A DNA stretch of 64,000 nucleotides, from assembly GCA_030549495.1 (NCBI GenBank), contig JAUIRK010000461.1:310001-374000 (forward strand), written 5' to 3'. This document shows, piece after piece, positions 1-13,600 of the stretch (position 1 is the stretch's first letter; the number at the start of each line of letters is the position of its first letter). This DNA is from Nectonema munidae. Taxonomy: Eukaryota; Nematomorpha; Nectonematoida; Nectonematidae. The position numbers and the translations under genes are program-made. Below the pieces are notes generated by a model. That model did not search any database, was not told the DNA's origin, and saw nothing but the letters and a program-made list of their open reading frames with translations.

Positions 1-689
1 TTTCAGAATTTCAAAAACTTGTATTCTTTTAAAGTAATAAAATCTGAAATGTCCTTCAATGGCATAAATCCTTTGCTTTCAAATCCTATGTTGATACCTT
101 GTAAAGACATTGAACATATTTAGTTTAGGTGGAATATAATGAGAAGATGCTAGGTTCAAAGAATATTCCTTTCTTATGGACTTAACAATTTTTAGAAAAG
201 GCGTTTAATTGACCGAAATTGAGCGTTTTCCGTGTGTAGTTATGAAAATCAAAACATCAAAAATGGCATGTTACATAAGATATTAAATTAATATTCATAA
301 AAGAAAGTTCGATTAGATCAGTGTATTTTGAATTTTAATATGCATAATTGACAATATTTAAAATAACAATGCCCCTTAAGCTACAACACCGTCTGAACCG
401 CATCATCATTACGATGTTGGAGGTTACGTTTCTCTAAATGTTTGCAAATTCAAATATTGTTAAAAGCCAAAAACCAATAGAAAATATCTTCTAAAATTTT
501 GCAGTGTTCCAATTTAACTAATTCTTGTTTTACATATACTTCTTCAATGAGCTTTTTTCTCAAATAAGTAAGTACTTTTGGCAGTTTATTTCAATATTTG
601 CTTTCATTTTGTTTAATAGAAGGACATACAATCTTTGGTTAAAAAAATCTATAGTAAGTTATGAAATTCATTTACAAACTAACAAATAA
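1..689. other. AT-rich flank, nothing recognised
   Basis: No coding exon, RNA gene or repeat boundary could be recognised in this stretch. Confidence 0.5.
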
Positions 690-1244
690 GTTGAGATGTA
701 TCGGATGTGAAATTTTTTGAATTCGCGTAAGGGGATTTCATATTTGGCATCCTAGCAGATGCGGGTGCTGATATGCGAGAATTAATTTTTATATAGGGGA
801 TGCGGGAATTATAATTGCTGCTAATTGAAGCAAAAAAATCAAGTCTTATACTTTTTTTTAGTATCGCATCTAAGGGAAGAGTAAACTGCCATATCTGGAC
901 AGATGGTAAGGATAGTCACAATTAGGAATCGAACCCAGAATATCTGGATTGATACCCCATGCCCTTACCACTAGGCCATCTGCCGATTATAATCTTATAC
1001 TTCTTAAAAATTTTAACAGAAGATGTCAATTTATATGTGTTATCATAAAGACGTACTTATCATAAAAAATCTGGATAAAATAAAAAGTGAAAAATTCCAA
1101 AAAAAACTTTGAGGTATATATAAAAAACAAAAAAATGTTTGAAAATTGTGACTACGGATATTATTGCGGATGTTGAAACAAATGATCCGCGGATGAGGAT
1201 GTAAAAATTTTGCGAATGTGGAAGCGGATATCCGATACATCCCT
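690..1244. mobile_element. hAT-type non-autonomous element with 8-bp duplication
   Basis: The ends carry inverted ATGTATCGGAT (692-710 and 1229-1242), and the flanks share a perfect 8-bp ACAAATAA at 682-689 and 1245-1252. This is the target-duplication length of hAT transposons. The interior is AT-rich and non-coding and holds a tRNA-like insert at about 897-987. A second, inverted relative lies at 27107-27456. Confidence 0.6.
897..987 (-). repeat. tRNA-like/tRNA-derived sequence
   Basis: On the - strand it has an A-box-like GGCCTAGTGGTAAGGGC, a B-box GGGTTCGATTCC and complementary ends GGCAGAT/ATCTGTC. The spacing after the T-arm is about 15 nt too long for a clean tRNA. It is therefore more likely a tRNA-derived SINE head or pseudo-tRNA than a working tRNA gene. 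Confidence 0.45.
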
Positions 1245-1252
1245 ACAAATAA

Positions 1253-4200
1253 CCAAAAAACTAATTAACATGTGTGTACAAACGAAGTGTTGTCAAACCT
1301 CATTGTGCGTTTTCTATTTTTTTTCTAAATTTGATGTAATATAAAATTTTTGACTGAATGCCATGTAAAAAAGAAAAGTATTTAAGTTATTGTGGTGCTG
1401 ATTTTTGTACATATAAATGCGAATAAACTTGGATTTGGCGACATTTCGCGGCATGAGACTTCGCCCCTTGAAAATGTAACTTCCATTTTTGTAAATAATA
1501 ATTATTATAAACCTACAAGTTAGTACTTTTCACTCGTTAAGAATCTAACTAACTAAAAATAAAAATTCAATTTAATAAAAAACATCCAAAAAATTTGTAA
1601 ATTTATTTTTGAAATAAATTTTTTATAAAATTTCAAATGTATAAAAATTATTTTCTAAAAAGTTGTAGTTTATTCAAAAAAAAATAAAAATTAGTTATTT
1701 ATAAAATTCTGTGCTATTTACTAGTTGTATTTCAAACACAAACTTTAAATTCAAGCATCAAGGTTTTGCGTGGCGAACGATAAACATGAATAAATGAAAT
1801 ATTAAACCTTTTTATCAAGCAGGAACATTTACATAAATGTGTACACAAATCAATAAATATTTGCTTGTTTATTTTTCATTTGTTTAAAAAACAAAATTTT
1901 TGAAATATCTTTTGAAATAAAAATTTAATTTTATAACAACAATAAATTGCCAAAATGTATATACCTTTTAAAACAATTTGTGATGAAACTTGTAATGCTA
2001 AAAATCTCAACCGTTATATATGTGAGCTTATAAAAAAAAGCAAGGCGATGATATGGTAGACTCAATGCATAATTGCAGAATTAATAAAAAAAATGACGAT
2101 ATACAACAATAGTTGGGACTTTTTTTTTATATCTCATTTACCCTTAATGCAGTTTCTAGTTTGTAAAATTAAATTTATAAAATTTATTAAAAATTGTTTA
2201 ATTATTTAAAAAATTATATATATTCATTTACTTTCTTTGTTTATTTACTTTCAATTAGAAAGAAGCGGTGTATCATGCTACAAAATGTCTTCAAAGTAAA
2301 TTTACACATGTGTATGAACAAATCTGTGCTACTAATTATTTCAAGTTTATCAGTGACAATTATTAAATTCATACTTCTTACCCAATAACATAAACACTTT
2401 TTTCGTTTTACGAAATTGAATTAAAATAATATTTTGTATTAACTTTACCGCCCAAAAGTCCTGCGCTTAAAGGGAACGCCCCAAAATTAAAGAGCTCCGA
2501 AATGTCCTCGTCAATTCTTCTCCTTCTTCTTCTTCTTCTTGACCATGATCGATATCGATCTTTGGTAACTTTTATTGCTTTTTAATTTTTTGTATCTGTT
2601 TGTTCCACCTTTTTCCATCTTTAGCCAATTTCAAATTTTCTTTCAGTCTCTTTTCCTCAGTTGTTTCTTTTAATGTCATCTAGCCACCATGTTCTTTGTC
2701 TTCCTCTTCCAACTTTTTTCTCATTTCCTTCTATTATTCTCATTTCAATCAATTCTTCTTATACTCCTTAAAGGTGAGTGTAGGTAGGTCTAGAAACAGA
2801 GTTTTGATACTTTATGTTCTGGGTTTCGAAAGAGCTTGAAATCTTCATAGGTCGACAACGGTGGTGCTAAATGTGTCTTGTGCATGAAATCCCTCCTCGG
2901 TAAACCCTGAACTTGGCTCAGTGAGCTACATGTGAAGCCAAATTTCTTGTAAGGATGATGGAAAATGCTCTATTTTCAAATGAAGGACAATATTCGTTCT
3001 GTTGAAGGGGATGGATGATACAATTAGCATCTCTTTGATGTAATTTTAAAAAGATGCAGCGAAATTCAAAATAATATATTGAAGTATAATGACAATTGTT
3101 GAGCATTCTTTATGAGCTTTGAGACAAAATCAATGTGAAATATCCTTCTCCAAAAAGTTTGTGTGTTTTTGCGATGGAAAAGTAATCCTTATAGACTTGT
3201 TTAAGCGTAAAATTTGCAGATTAATAAAGTGATTTACTCTTTATACAAAACTTCTTTGATAAAATAACTCCTTTGTGATGCGCTTTTCATAAAATAATCA
3301 CATTAAAACACCGCAAATCCCCTTTTTATGCTTCCTGATGACATGAATATCATTAATGATTTCTCTAACTTTATGGTTTTTCAAAGGAGTAGGATTATTT
3401 GTGCGGCTGTGTGCTTCTTTTAGCGAGCACTATTTAAATGGGAATTATCATACTTTGTAATTATGGCGTAAAACTTGTCTAAAGATGTTTCATTTCGTAC
3501 TTCATACTTTTCAAACTTTGTTCCGAGTAAGTATGCGTTTAAGATAACTAATATAAAATGTGCTCGCATTTCCATGAGTGCCGCTTAGTCTAAGTATAGT
3601 CTAAAGTATTTTTATAGCGATCATGCCTATCAATCTAATAACTATAATCAGCATGATCATCAACTTGTCATGATAATCTTCATCATCATCATCATCATCG
3701 TAATCATCAGTGCCACAAAATAAGGCAAGAGCAACTAAATCGAAGTATCAGACTGAATCGTGAAATCCTTCCATCAGATTAGATTTTGCTCACTTGATTA
3801 CTACCACTAGAATTTTATCTGTTAGCCTGGATTCACGACAACATCACGACATCATCATCATTATCGGAATATTTTCTTCACTGCCGATAATGTCATCAAC
3901 AGCACTAGCGAAGATAACACAAACAACAAAGAAAATAAAACATTTTAGCCTCATTTTTATATTTAATTAACACTTTTCTCACTACAGCGTTTTTTATTAT
4001 CAAATTCACACCAACAACAACAATAAGGACGACCTTGGCAATTGTGTTCTAGCTGCTTTTAATTTTCATTCCTTTCAATATATTTTTGCAGATTTATTAT
4101 TCTGTTCTGTTTATCAAAATGTGGAATCTGGTTAGTGTAGCTGTTTAACAAGAAAGTCAACCTAACTTTTTCTAGTTCAGAGCAACGCAAAACACAAGAT
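1253..4200. other. AT-rich region upstream of SCHIP1 exon 1
   Basis: No coding exon is recognised. There is a CTT microsatellite at about 2520-2541 and an ATC run at about 3679-3702. The SCHIP1 promoter or 5' UTR may lie near the right end, but I cannot place a start site. Confidence 0.4.
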
Positions 4201-4629
4201 ATGGATGCCACTTGTGAATTCCTAATGCCCCGACCCCCATTTAAAATGCAACATCTCGAAGACCTGCTCTCATCTTGCAACATTAACAAAGATGAGGGTT
4301 TCCAAGAATCTCTTGAAGTCGAATCCCTTTCATCGAAGTGTTCTGCCAACTCATTTTCTTCTAATGACTCCATCAACTCCACTGATGTTCTTGCCAATCG
4401 TTGTAGGCAAGAAAGACGAGGTGGCCTTGGTTTTAATCAAAGTGACCATAAGAAAAATGCAAGGTCTTGTTTCGATCATGAAAAACATCATTCCATGGGA
4501 TTAGTTGCTAACAACCACTCTGACATTGAAGCAACGCTTCCTTATATTGATTGGAATAGAATTGAGAGTCATTTGAAGAAATCTCAAACCAACAACTTTT
4601 GTGCCAACAACCTGATGCTCTTATCAAGC
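4201..4629 (+). CDS. Schip1: SCHIP1 exon 1 (start codon, Ser-rich N-terminus)
   Basis: The ATG at 4201 opens 143 codons. The exon is Ser/Asn-rich and ends with the conserved LPYIDWNRIESHLKKSQ block. The donor at 4630 is AGC followed by GTAACT, in phase 0, which matches the phase of exon 2. The open frame runs on to 4788, but after 4629 it loses family similarity, so I end the exon at the donor. A possible acceptor, a pyrimidine stretch then TTTGCAG at about 4086-4092, suggests a spliced 5' UTR. The antisense open frame at 4059-4397 is a shadow. Confidence 0.8.
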
Positions 4630-7600
4630 GTAACTTTTTCCTGTATTTCTCACAATTTTAACGTGTCATGCCTTGATTCTTTCATAAGACTTTCCCTACT
4701 TAAAAGAATTTTACATCGTGTACAAGGATCTGCCACGCTAGTTTCATTTAATTGTAGGTATCCGTTTAATGGATGGTCCAAGTTATGAATTATTTGTACT
4801 TGATCCTTAATCTTTTTCACCAGTGAATCATTTTTCAATTGTTTTAAATTTAAACTAGCTCCTACAAGTTTGATTCTAGTAATAAAAAATTTTTACGAAA
4901 AACTATTAGATCGATCAACTTGCAAAAATTTAAGTCATAAAAATCTAAGATTGGCCTTAACCCATTTAACCCATTAAGTACCATAGAAATCAGACGATAT
5001 TTAAAAAAAACGCAGACGATTTATATTCAAAGTCATTGAAAAAAGCAGACGAAGATGAAATTACTTATGTTCCCAAATGGGAACATTGGGACTTAATGGG
5101 TTAAGGGCAAGCAAACCAGACGATATCTAAAAAACGCAGACGATTTATATTCAAAGTCATTGAAAAAAGCAGACGAAGATGAAATTACTTATGTTCCCAA
5201 ATGGGAACATTGGGACTTAATAGGTTAAGGGCAAGCAAAGCAGACGATATCTAAAAAACGCAGACGATTTATATTCAAAGTCATTGAAAAAAGCAGACGA
5301 AGATGAAATTACTTATGTTCCAAAATAGGAACATTGGTCGTAAATGGGTTAAGGTGTATTATTATTATTTTATTATTTTTCAATCTTTGAGTTTTAACAC
5401 TTTCGTATACTATGGTGATTTTCTTCAATTTTTGCATAAAAACTGACCACTTGATCTGATTGAAATTAGCTTACTGAAACAGTAAAATTTTCAGGGGAGT
5501 CACTAGGTGACACAAGAAGTTATATTTAGCTACAACTTCTTTATACAGCCCTTTTTAGACCATTTGTAATACATTTTGAAAAGTAAGACGCTTTTTATCG
5601 TTAGAAGCAAGGAGTTCATCTCTGAAATGAGATATTTTTTGTGTGAAATTTTAATCAGGTTGTGAAATATTTTTAAAATTCATAAGTTTTTTTCATTCTT
5701 CGATAAAATCGAATTTAGAAACTCAGTAAAAGAAAAATGCATTTTCAACTTTGCCTAAAGTTCTTTAAAACGATTTATTGTTTATTAAAGTATGTTAAAG
5801 TGTTTTACTTTCTCCACTTTATTAAAATAATTTGGCTAAAATTTTTAAGGCGTGAAGAACAAGAGAAGAATTTTATAGTATTTACTTTTCAGTTTGTTTT
5901 TCAGATTCATTTATTGCAAAGTTTTTTCTTCAATGCGACAAATGAAGTTAATATATTGATATAATTGTGCCTTTTTGATAAAAACATCTCCGAATATCTT
6001 CACATTTGAAGTTAAATTTAACGTATATTTTGATCCCGACCTATTACATTTAGTTCGTCTCTCGAGATTTCTAGACGCTCGTTTCTCCAAGCTTCTTGAT
6101 TCTCGAGAAGGTAACAATGAGACAGGAGAAGATTATTTTTAATATATCTATTTGTATTCCACCAAAAATAAAAAGGTTGTTCAAAATTGATCGAAATTTC
6201 TAAACTATAGGAATCCCTTGCAACTATTACAAAACGTTTTGTTATGCATACAATCAATATTTTGTGGATATGAAAGAAACTTTTCAATCGTATCTAACTT
6301 TTTATGTCAAGCCTAACTTTAATAAATTAGCCATTGTAAACGCTTTAGTTTTTTTAAAAAGTTATTCTTAAATAAAGATTTGTTTTCTTTTTTACGTATC
6401 CATATTGATGCTTATATCTCCTATTTTATTTTTTAGAGAAAAATCTCTAGTCTTGAGAATATCATTAAATATTTTATAGGGAACTCAGAAACTCCACTCA
6501 CATGATCAAAATTTGCTATTAGGAAAATATATTAGGGGGCGTGAGTAAAGTTGATTAAATACTCGGTTTCGATAACTCAAAGTCTTCGTTTCGATCCCGC
6601 ACCAAGCCTCCTTTCCTAATAGTTCGTTTACAAGCGGTGTATTGGGCATAACCATTACCTTATAAAAGCTGAAATACACTTCGATACTGTTCACTTTCCA
6701 AATATTGGAATAGTTAAATCAATTTTATACACTAATTCAATTTCTAAACATCTAAGAATTTTTGAAACATTCTGTATTTCTTCTACTTGATAATTTATCA
6801 TAAATACCCACGTATTTATAAGAATTATGTGTGTTTGAAGCAAAAATGGGTGGGAAAATACTATATCCATTCATAACACTCTCGCCATTTTTAGCATAAA
6901 TAATTGTAACACAGAAGCATTTATATTTCAGACATATCACTGAAAAATGGCATCTTTTGAGAAACATATGTAACCTGCATATATAAATGCGTTAGACAGA
7001 ATCATAGATAATAATTATTTCGGCCACGATTTCTCCACAAAAATTTTAATGCATCACAGAATTACTTGATTTTTCCATATTTGGTGTAAAAAAATCGTAT
7101 GCCTAACTAAAAAGTTGTAATAACTGCTTTAAATTTTGCCATTATTTGTTAATTTTAATGAATCTTTTACAATAAACCCTTTTCATTTGTTAAAATGAAA
7201 TTAGAAAAGGAAATAAATTAAATCAACTTCCAACAAATTCAAATGGTTAAAATTTGGTATGAAACTATTGAGACTCATTTCGTGCGTATAATATTTATTT
7301 ACTAATGATGCGAGTCAGTATTCTCATATACAAGAATATCCTTCTATTGCTTTACATTCAACTCGCCCAAAAGCAATTTTACCAACTCCTCATAGTTTAT
7401 ACCAACTACCTTTGAAATTAATCATACAGAGCAATAGGCTGCTTAAATAACGATTAGATCATTGATAAAGGGTTTGACATTATCTCATTGTGCATTTAAA
7501 TTTAATTATAAATATATGCAAATGGGGAGAGTGGAACATACCCTTTATGAATGCTTAAGATTGGTCCAAACGTTTTCAACGACCGCTCCACTTTTACACT

Positions 7601-10600
7601 AGAAAAGCCACGGGATCGCATAGAGACCCTAACTTTTTTCAAAAGGCTTTTTTAGTTAGAAAGAAATATCTTCATAGGGCAATGTTTTCAGACATTAAAT
7701 ACCTTTGAGCATTTATCTTAACCGGTTAAAGACCCGAGTCGACGATTGTCGAGTTTACAAAAATAGGAATCTTCGGCGTTTATGAATGCTTTTTAACGGC
7801 TAGTTCTAGTCTTTACTTATCAGTTATGTGTCTGTATTACCTTTTTATTATGTACATGTGTTCGTAATACAATTTTAAAAATTTTATTTATTTAAAAAAC
7901 ATATGTTATTTTTTAAATCAATAAAATTAAATATGAATAACTTTTCAATAAAAGAATGTTCTAAGCAAATTAGTTTATGCCTGACACAAAAAATTGAGAT
8001 ATTCAGTCCAATTTTCAAATTTCACATCTCTTAGGCTTCTTCAATTTTTCGCTACTTGGGATTCTTCTATGAAGAAGAAGAAAGAAGAAGAAAAAGAAGA
8101 AGAAGAAGTTTATTTTCAAAACGTGAACATAAAATTAACAGAAAAAACTAGAAAACAAAACAGTCAGTTATTGTAACACAATAATAAAATGAAATATATA
8201 AACTAACTACAAGAAATTTTTTTGAGAAAAGTAACCATAGAAATTGAGAGAAATTACATTTTTTTGCAAACATTTGCTCATCAACCAATTGATAACGCAG
8301 ATTAGTCAAAAAATAAAAATATGAAAAATTCGGGCAATTATTTTTGTTATAAAGTTAAAGAGCATTTATGCAGGACAAGTCAATCAAATTACATGCAAAA
8401 ATAAAACACCATCTTTGACATTTTCTTTTACAAGTAAAATCGCCTGCCTTCTTTTCAATGATATCTGCAGCACTTTTTTGGTTGTAAAACAAAACCTGAT
8501 CTGCCTTATGATAATTTTGATATCCAGCTTTCGTAACAAATGAATCAATTAACAAAACGGAAATTAAAACAACATAAAACTGTTTTGTTGTAAAAAGTAT
8601 AAGTTTCACCTTTTTTAACTTTCATAGCGACAATTTTTTGTATGCAATACATTTTCTTTTTCTATTTATAATTTCAACCAGCCCCCTCGCCAGATTGCAA
8701 GTACACAGGAGGAGGGGCAAAACTGATATAAAGGCAAAACTTATTATAATGGAGCCGGGATTATAAGAAAGTGTATACATTATATCTATTTCAAGGGAGT
8801 TTCAGAGGGCAAAATAAAGTTGAACTTTAAAAATATAAAGCATATAAAGTTTTATATAAAATTTTAATAGATCAATGGGAAACGTTCATAAGAATTCAAA
8901 TATAATGACTATAAATAAATAAAAGTCCAGGAGTTGCACTTACTGGAATTTACCTTATAATTTTAATAAGGCAATTAAAAAAACTTGTGTGTAGTAAAAT
9001 TTACGCATGGGTGTAAACTATCCATTTGCAAATCTGTTTTACATTAGGTATCGTTTGATTAATCTTTTTTACCTCGATAGTCCACACAGTTTTATAGAAC
9101 GGCCAAGATAAAGGAAAAGGTACCATATGATGTTTTCACCGAGAAGGCCCTATTGCGCCGCTTGTACAGAACTATGAGAGGAAAGGAGGCTTGATACTGG
9201 ATCGATCCCAAGACCTTGAGTTAGCGAAATCCAGTATCTAACCAACCTTACCCACACGCCTCAAAATATTAATAGAAAATAATAATAATGGATAACGTTT
9301 GAAAAAGGCTCATATATACTACATAAATATTTAATCTCCTTTTAAAAGTAAAACTAAAGTTTTCCATCTATTTTATAACAAATTAAAAATTTTATTGCAA
9401 ACATAATAAAAAAAATAATAAAAATAATAACATAATAACGTGCTTTTATAAGTACAGAAAAATTGCTTTCCTAGTGTTAATGTCTTTTAAAACACCGAGT
9501 CATATTTCAAAAAATATGATGACATAATTGATCCATTTGAGAAATATAAAAATATTTGTTATTCTGTTATCTATGATAAGACATAGGGTGATTTTAAATT
9601 TGGGTTTTTAATAAAAAACGCGTCTTTTAGCTGGATATTTGATGCCATTGAATTATCTTTTATGATAAAGTAGCAGATTTTTAAATCATGTTTAACTAAA
9701 ATTTGCTTGCTTGATCTTCTCCATTATGTTTTCTAGTCAAATTAATAATAATTTAAATCTCTCTGTGGAAAAAGATTGTGAAGATTTAGCTAAGGATTAT
9801 AGATTTGAGAAATGCAGACGCGAAAAATTGCAATAAAATATTTTTTACGCATCCATAGGCTTACATCCTAAATCTGTTTCAATTCATGGGAATCTTATTC
9901 TGAAAAGTAAATAAAAGTTTTTCATCTTTCCTTGACATAATTTCGAGTTGTAGTAACATCCGCTAAATTGCGATTTTGAACAAGAACGTTTCACCTAACA
10001 TTTCTGACTTCTTTTACCATTTGAGTGCGAAAATTTTTAAGTCTAATAATCTTCTTTCATTTTCAATGGAATTATATATATTTAAGAGACGAATTTCATT
10101 TCTTGGCACACCGATGTCACACTGGTTCTCAAATGGTTAAACCTCTGTAACTATTTTATTTGCATTTGAGTACTCTATATTCTATATTATGGTTCTTCAA
10201 CCTTTTTTACATGAGAGCCCAAAATTTTATTGGCATTAACTTTATGCCCTAAAAATTTTATTTAAAAGGGTAAAACGAAGCAATAAAATATATTAAAATA
10301 TAGAACAATCACAATACTTTAATTTTTTTGTAATTGATGTAAGAAAAGTTCTTTTGGAATGGTTTTTTTTTATCATAAAGGTTTTTAGGAATTTTTCATA
10401 TTAACCAAAAATAAATTTTTCACTAAAAACTTTTTAAAATTAACTATTTAAAAACTTTTTATTTTTAAAAAAATAAACAAAATTTAAATCTAAATATAAA
10501 CAAAATTTTTGAATAAAAATTTTTAAAGTTTAAAAAATAATTACAAGTCTTAAAAATTTAATATTGTAAAAATTTATCACAGCGTTTACTTACAAAATAA

Positions 10601-13600
10601 AAATAGTAAAACTTAAATAACTAAATAAAAACGGTAAAAATTTATTTAAATATCAAACAAAATAAAAGTTAAAATAAGATCAGAAAATTTATTAATAAAA
10701 AATGAACTTACTAAAATTATAATATTTGTTCATACCAAGTAATCATCAATTAGAGTTTGCCTTTGAGATAATTTGTTCTTAGTTATAGACAAGTTGTTTA
10801 TATGCATCAATTGATGAATATGAGGTAACATATTTGGTTCTTTGGAAATGGCAAAAATTTCGAGTTCTTTTAAAATATTTATTGCGTTTTTATGAGTCAA
10901 ATTAGAAGATGCTTGTTCTAATTCTATTAGAGCATTCTCACTTTCCACACTTTCAGAATCGCTCACTTGAGTAAAGTTTTCAACAATACTTGTTTCAAAA
11001 TTTTCTAATCTTTCTGTAGGTTCTAAAGAGTCAATTTCTATGTATTCATCTTCATTGTTTGGCTCCCCTTCGATATGTTTTACACAATGTTGTAAGGACA
11101 AATTGTCTTCATTAGCTTCCCCTGCTACTTCTAAAGAGTTTACAGGAAAACCGCAACGTTTAAAACATTCAGAAATGGTTGTTACACTGGTTTCTTTCCA
11201 AGCAGCTGAAATCCAAAAAAGAGCATCTAGAACTGTTACAGATTTTATCAAGTCTGTAACAGTGTTTGAAGCATTCATTTTTGAGATTAACTGCACAAGC
11301 ATTGTTTTTCTGTATTGGGCTTTAAACGATCGAATGACACCTTGATCAAGGGGTTGAATACGTGAAGTGGTGTTAGCTGGTAAAAATTCCAAAGATACAT
11401 TAGAAAGCTCCATTGTAGACGTGTGAGAAGTTGCATTGTCTAAAAATATAAGAATCTTTCTTTTTTGCCGTTTCATTTCTTTATTGCCTCATTTAACCAT
11501 GTAGTAAAAATTTGGGTGGTATGGGATTTTTTTAGGTAGCAACAGGCAAGTGACAATTTTTTACATTTTTAAAACATCTTGGATTTTTGAATTTCCCATA
11601 ACTACAGGGGTTAATTTTTTTCCAGTAGTACTAGACCCAAGCAGAACAGTTAAACGTTCTTTACAAACTTTAACACCACAATGGCTGCTTGACAAGAGAT
11701 TTGCTTGGCAATGCACGGTAGAATAAAGCAGGCTCATCAATATTAAATACATCTTTTAGATCGTATTCTTCATGTAAATAAGGAAGTCTTTGAATCCAAT
11801 CTTCCACAGTTTTTTCATCGACAACGGCACTTTCGCCTGAAAATGAATATGATTTTATGGAGTAACGAGACTTCCAAGAACAAAGCCAACCAACGGAAGC
11901 TTTAAATTCAGAATAATCATTACCCAAAAGCTTGCTGAATTCGACAGCTTTGGCTTGTATAATTGGGCCAGAAATAGGGAAATTTTTGCTTCTGGCTTGA
12001 ACAAACCATTCATACATCATTTGATTTATTTTATCGAATCTACAACACTTTTCAAATCTTTTTTTCTTCCCATTGGCGTTTTTTTCATAAATGTCAAGAT
12101 AAAAGTTGGCTTTTTTTATTATTTCGCTCACTGTACTTATACCAATACCATATTTTTTACTAATCTCTTTTTGAGTAGGTTTAGGCGTTTGTTGTAAGTC
12201 ATTAATTAGTTTGACTTTTGTTTGCAAATCTAATCCGCATCTAATTCTTTTACGTGACGTGAATGAAGACATGAAAAGCAGAAGATAAAAATAAAACAAA
12301 AAATGATATTATATAACATTTCAAAAAGAAGTGACTACCGAAAAACTTAAAAAAAAATTGAAAAAATCAAGTAAAAAAACATCTGGCATTAAATATGTTA
12401 ACTTTTTGTCCCATCAAAAAATGAAGAAAAGCGACTATAAAATATGAATACAATTGTTTATTTCAATCACACTTTCAAAGATGTTAAATACTGACATATT
12501 AGTCATCTCGTTACATCTTTGCAGAAACGTAATAAATATGATGTGTGTGATATTCGCAGAAGCGTAATAAATATGATGTGCGTGATGATCATTAGCAAAT
12601 ACAATTGATATAAAGAAAAACAATTTTTCATTAGTCATATATTTATATATGAAAGGACGATACTTTTTTTCAGTTTACACAAAATGTAGCTCCTTATTTT
12701 TTTTAATTTTAGTTCGGTTTTCAGAATAGACAAAATTCGGAATGATAAATTGGTATTGAATGTATAGAAGTAAAAGTGGGACTTACAATTTTTTTCGATA
12801 TATACAGAATTCCGGATTAGCAAAGATTCGGTTTAGTCAGTTTTGACTGTATATGTAAAATACTCCATTTTAACTCCAATCAAGAAAGTATACTCTATAA
12901 TTTGGAAGATTAAAATGTAATGGAGATAGAAGAGAAATTGATCTTCAGAATTTGATTTCTGAAATAAAAACCACAAAGCACTACTAAATAGATCTTAAGC
13001 TATCCCAATTATTTTATTAAATTTCAATTTTATGAAGATATATTTCTTCGAAAATGCTCAGGAAAGCTGAATTAGACGATAAATTTGGAAAATATCTATG
13101 TAACTATTTCTCGAAAATGAAGAGCACTCTATTGATCTGAAGTAATATGACTGATTAATCTAGATTTCTGAGCAATTTGTATAGACTACGTTGTGAAGTT
13201 TCTTACTACATTACAAATACCTACGATATTTATAGGTTTTTTGATGTCTTTGCATCTTTGTCGCGAAATAAATATATGCTATGTTTAACCTTCTTTCAAC
13301 TGGCATACCCTATATAAATCTATATACAAGTTGAACCTAAGGATATTATATTCTAAAACTTTGAAAAGTCAAAAGATTCTCTCCATATTATTTATTTCAG
13401 AAAACCTCTAAATACAAGAGGCACTAATGCATATGATGATTATATTTGGAAAACGATATATTTTTGATAAACATATCCTAACAAAGAATAACTTTTGTTA
13501 ACTGTAAGAATGTAGTTTAATGCCAATGAAATGGAGCAGGATGGTGACAAGAGTTCTGACTTTTCTAGTTCTGCCTCAATAACCAATCAGATCAATGAAT

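Noticed and set aside
897-987. A functional tRNA gene
   Set aside because: The B-box is good, but the distance from the T-arm to the acceptor strand is about 15 nt too long, and the anticodon arm is irregular.
4059-4397. 112-residue frame antisense to SCHIP1 exon 1
   Set aside because: Shadow of the real exon; the sense strand carries the conserved motifs.
4970-5348. Regular repeats of a CRISPR-like look
   Set aside because: Units are 124-131 bp, have TTAA joints and palindromic cores, and contain no short repeat/unique spacer alternation. They are MITEs.
8355-8609. Frame on the - strand with a signal-peptide-like start and five clustered cysteines
   Set aside because: It begins with GTG, has no in-frame ATG, has a stop just upstream, and no splice acceptor is convincing. 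A small secreted protein gene cannot be supported.
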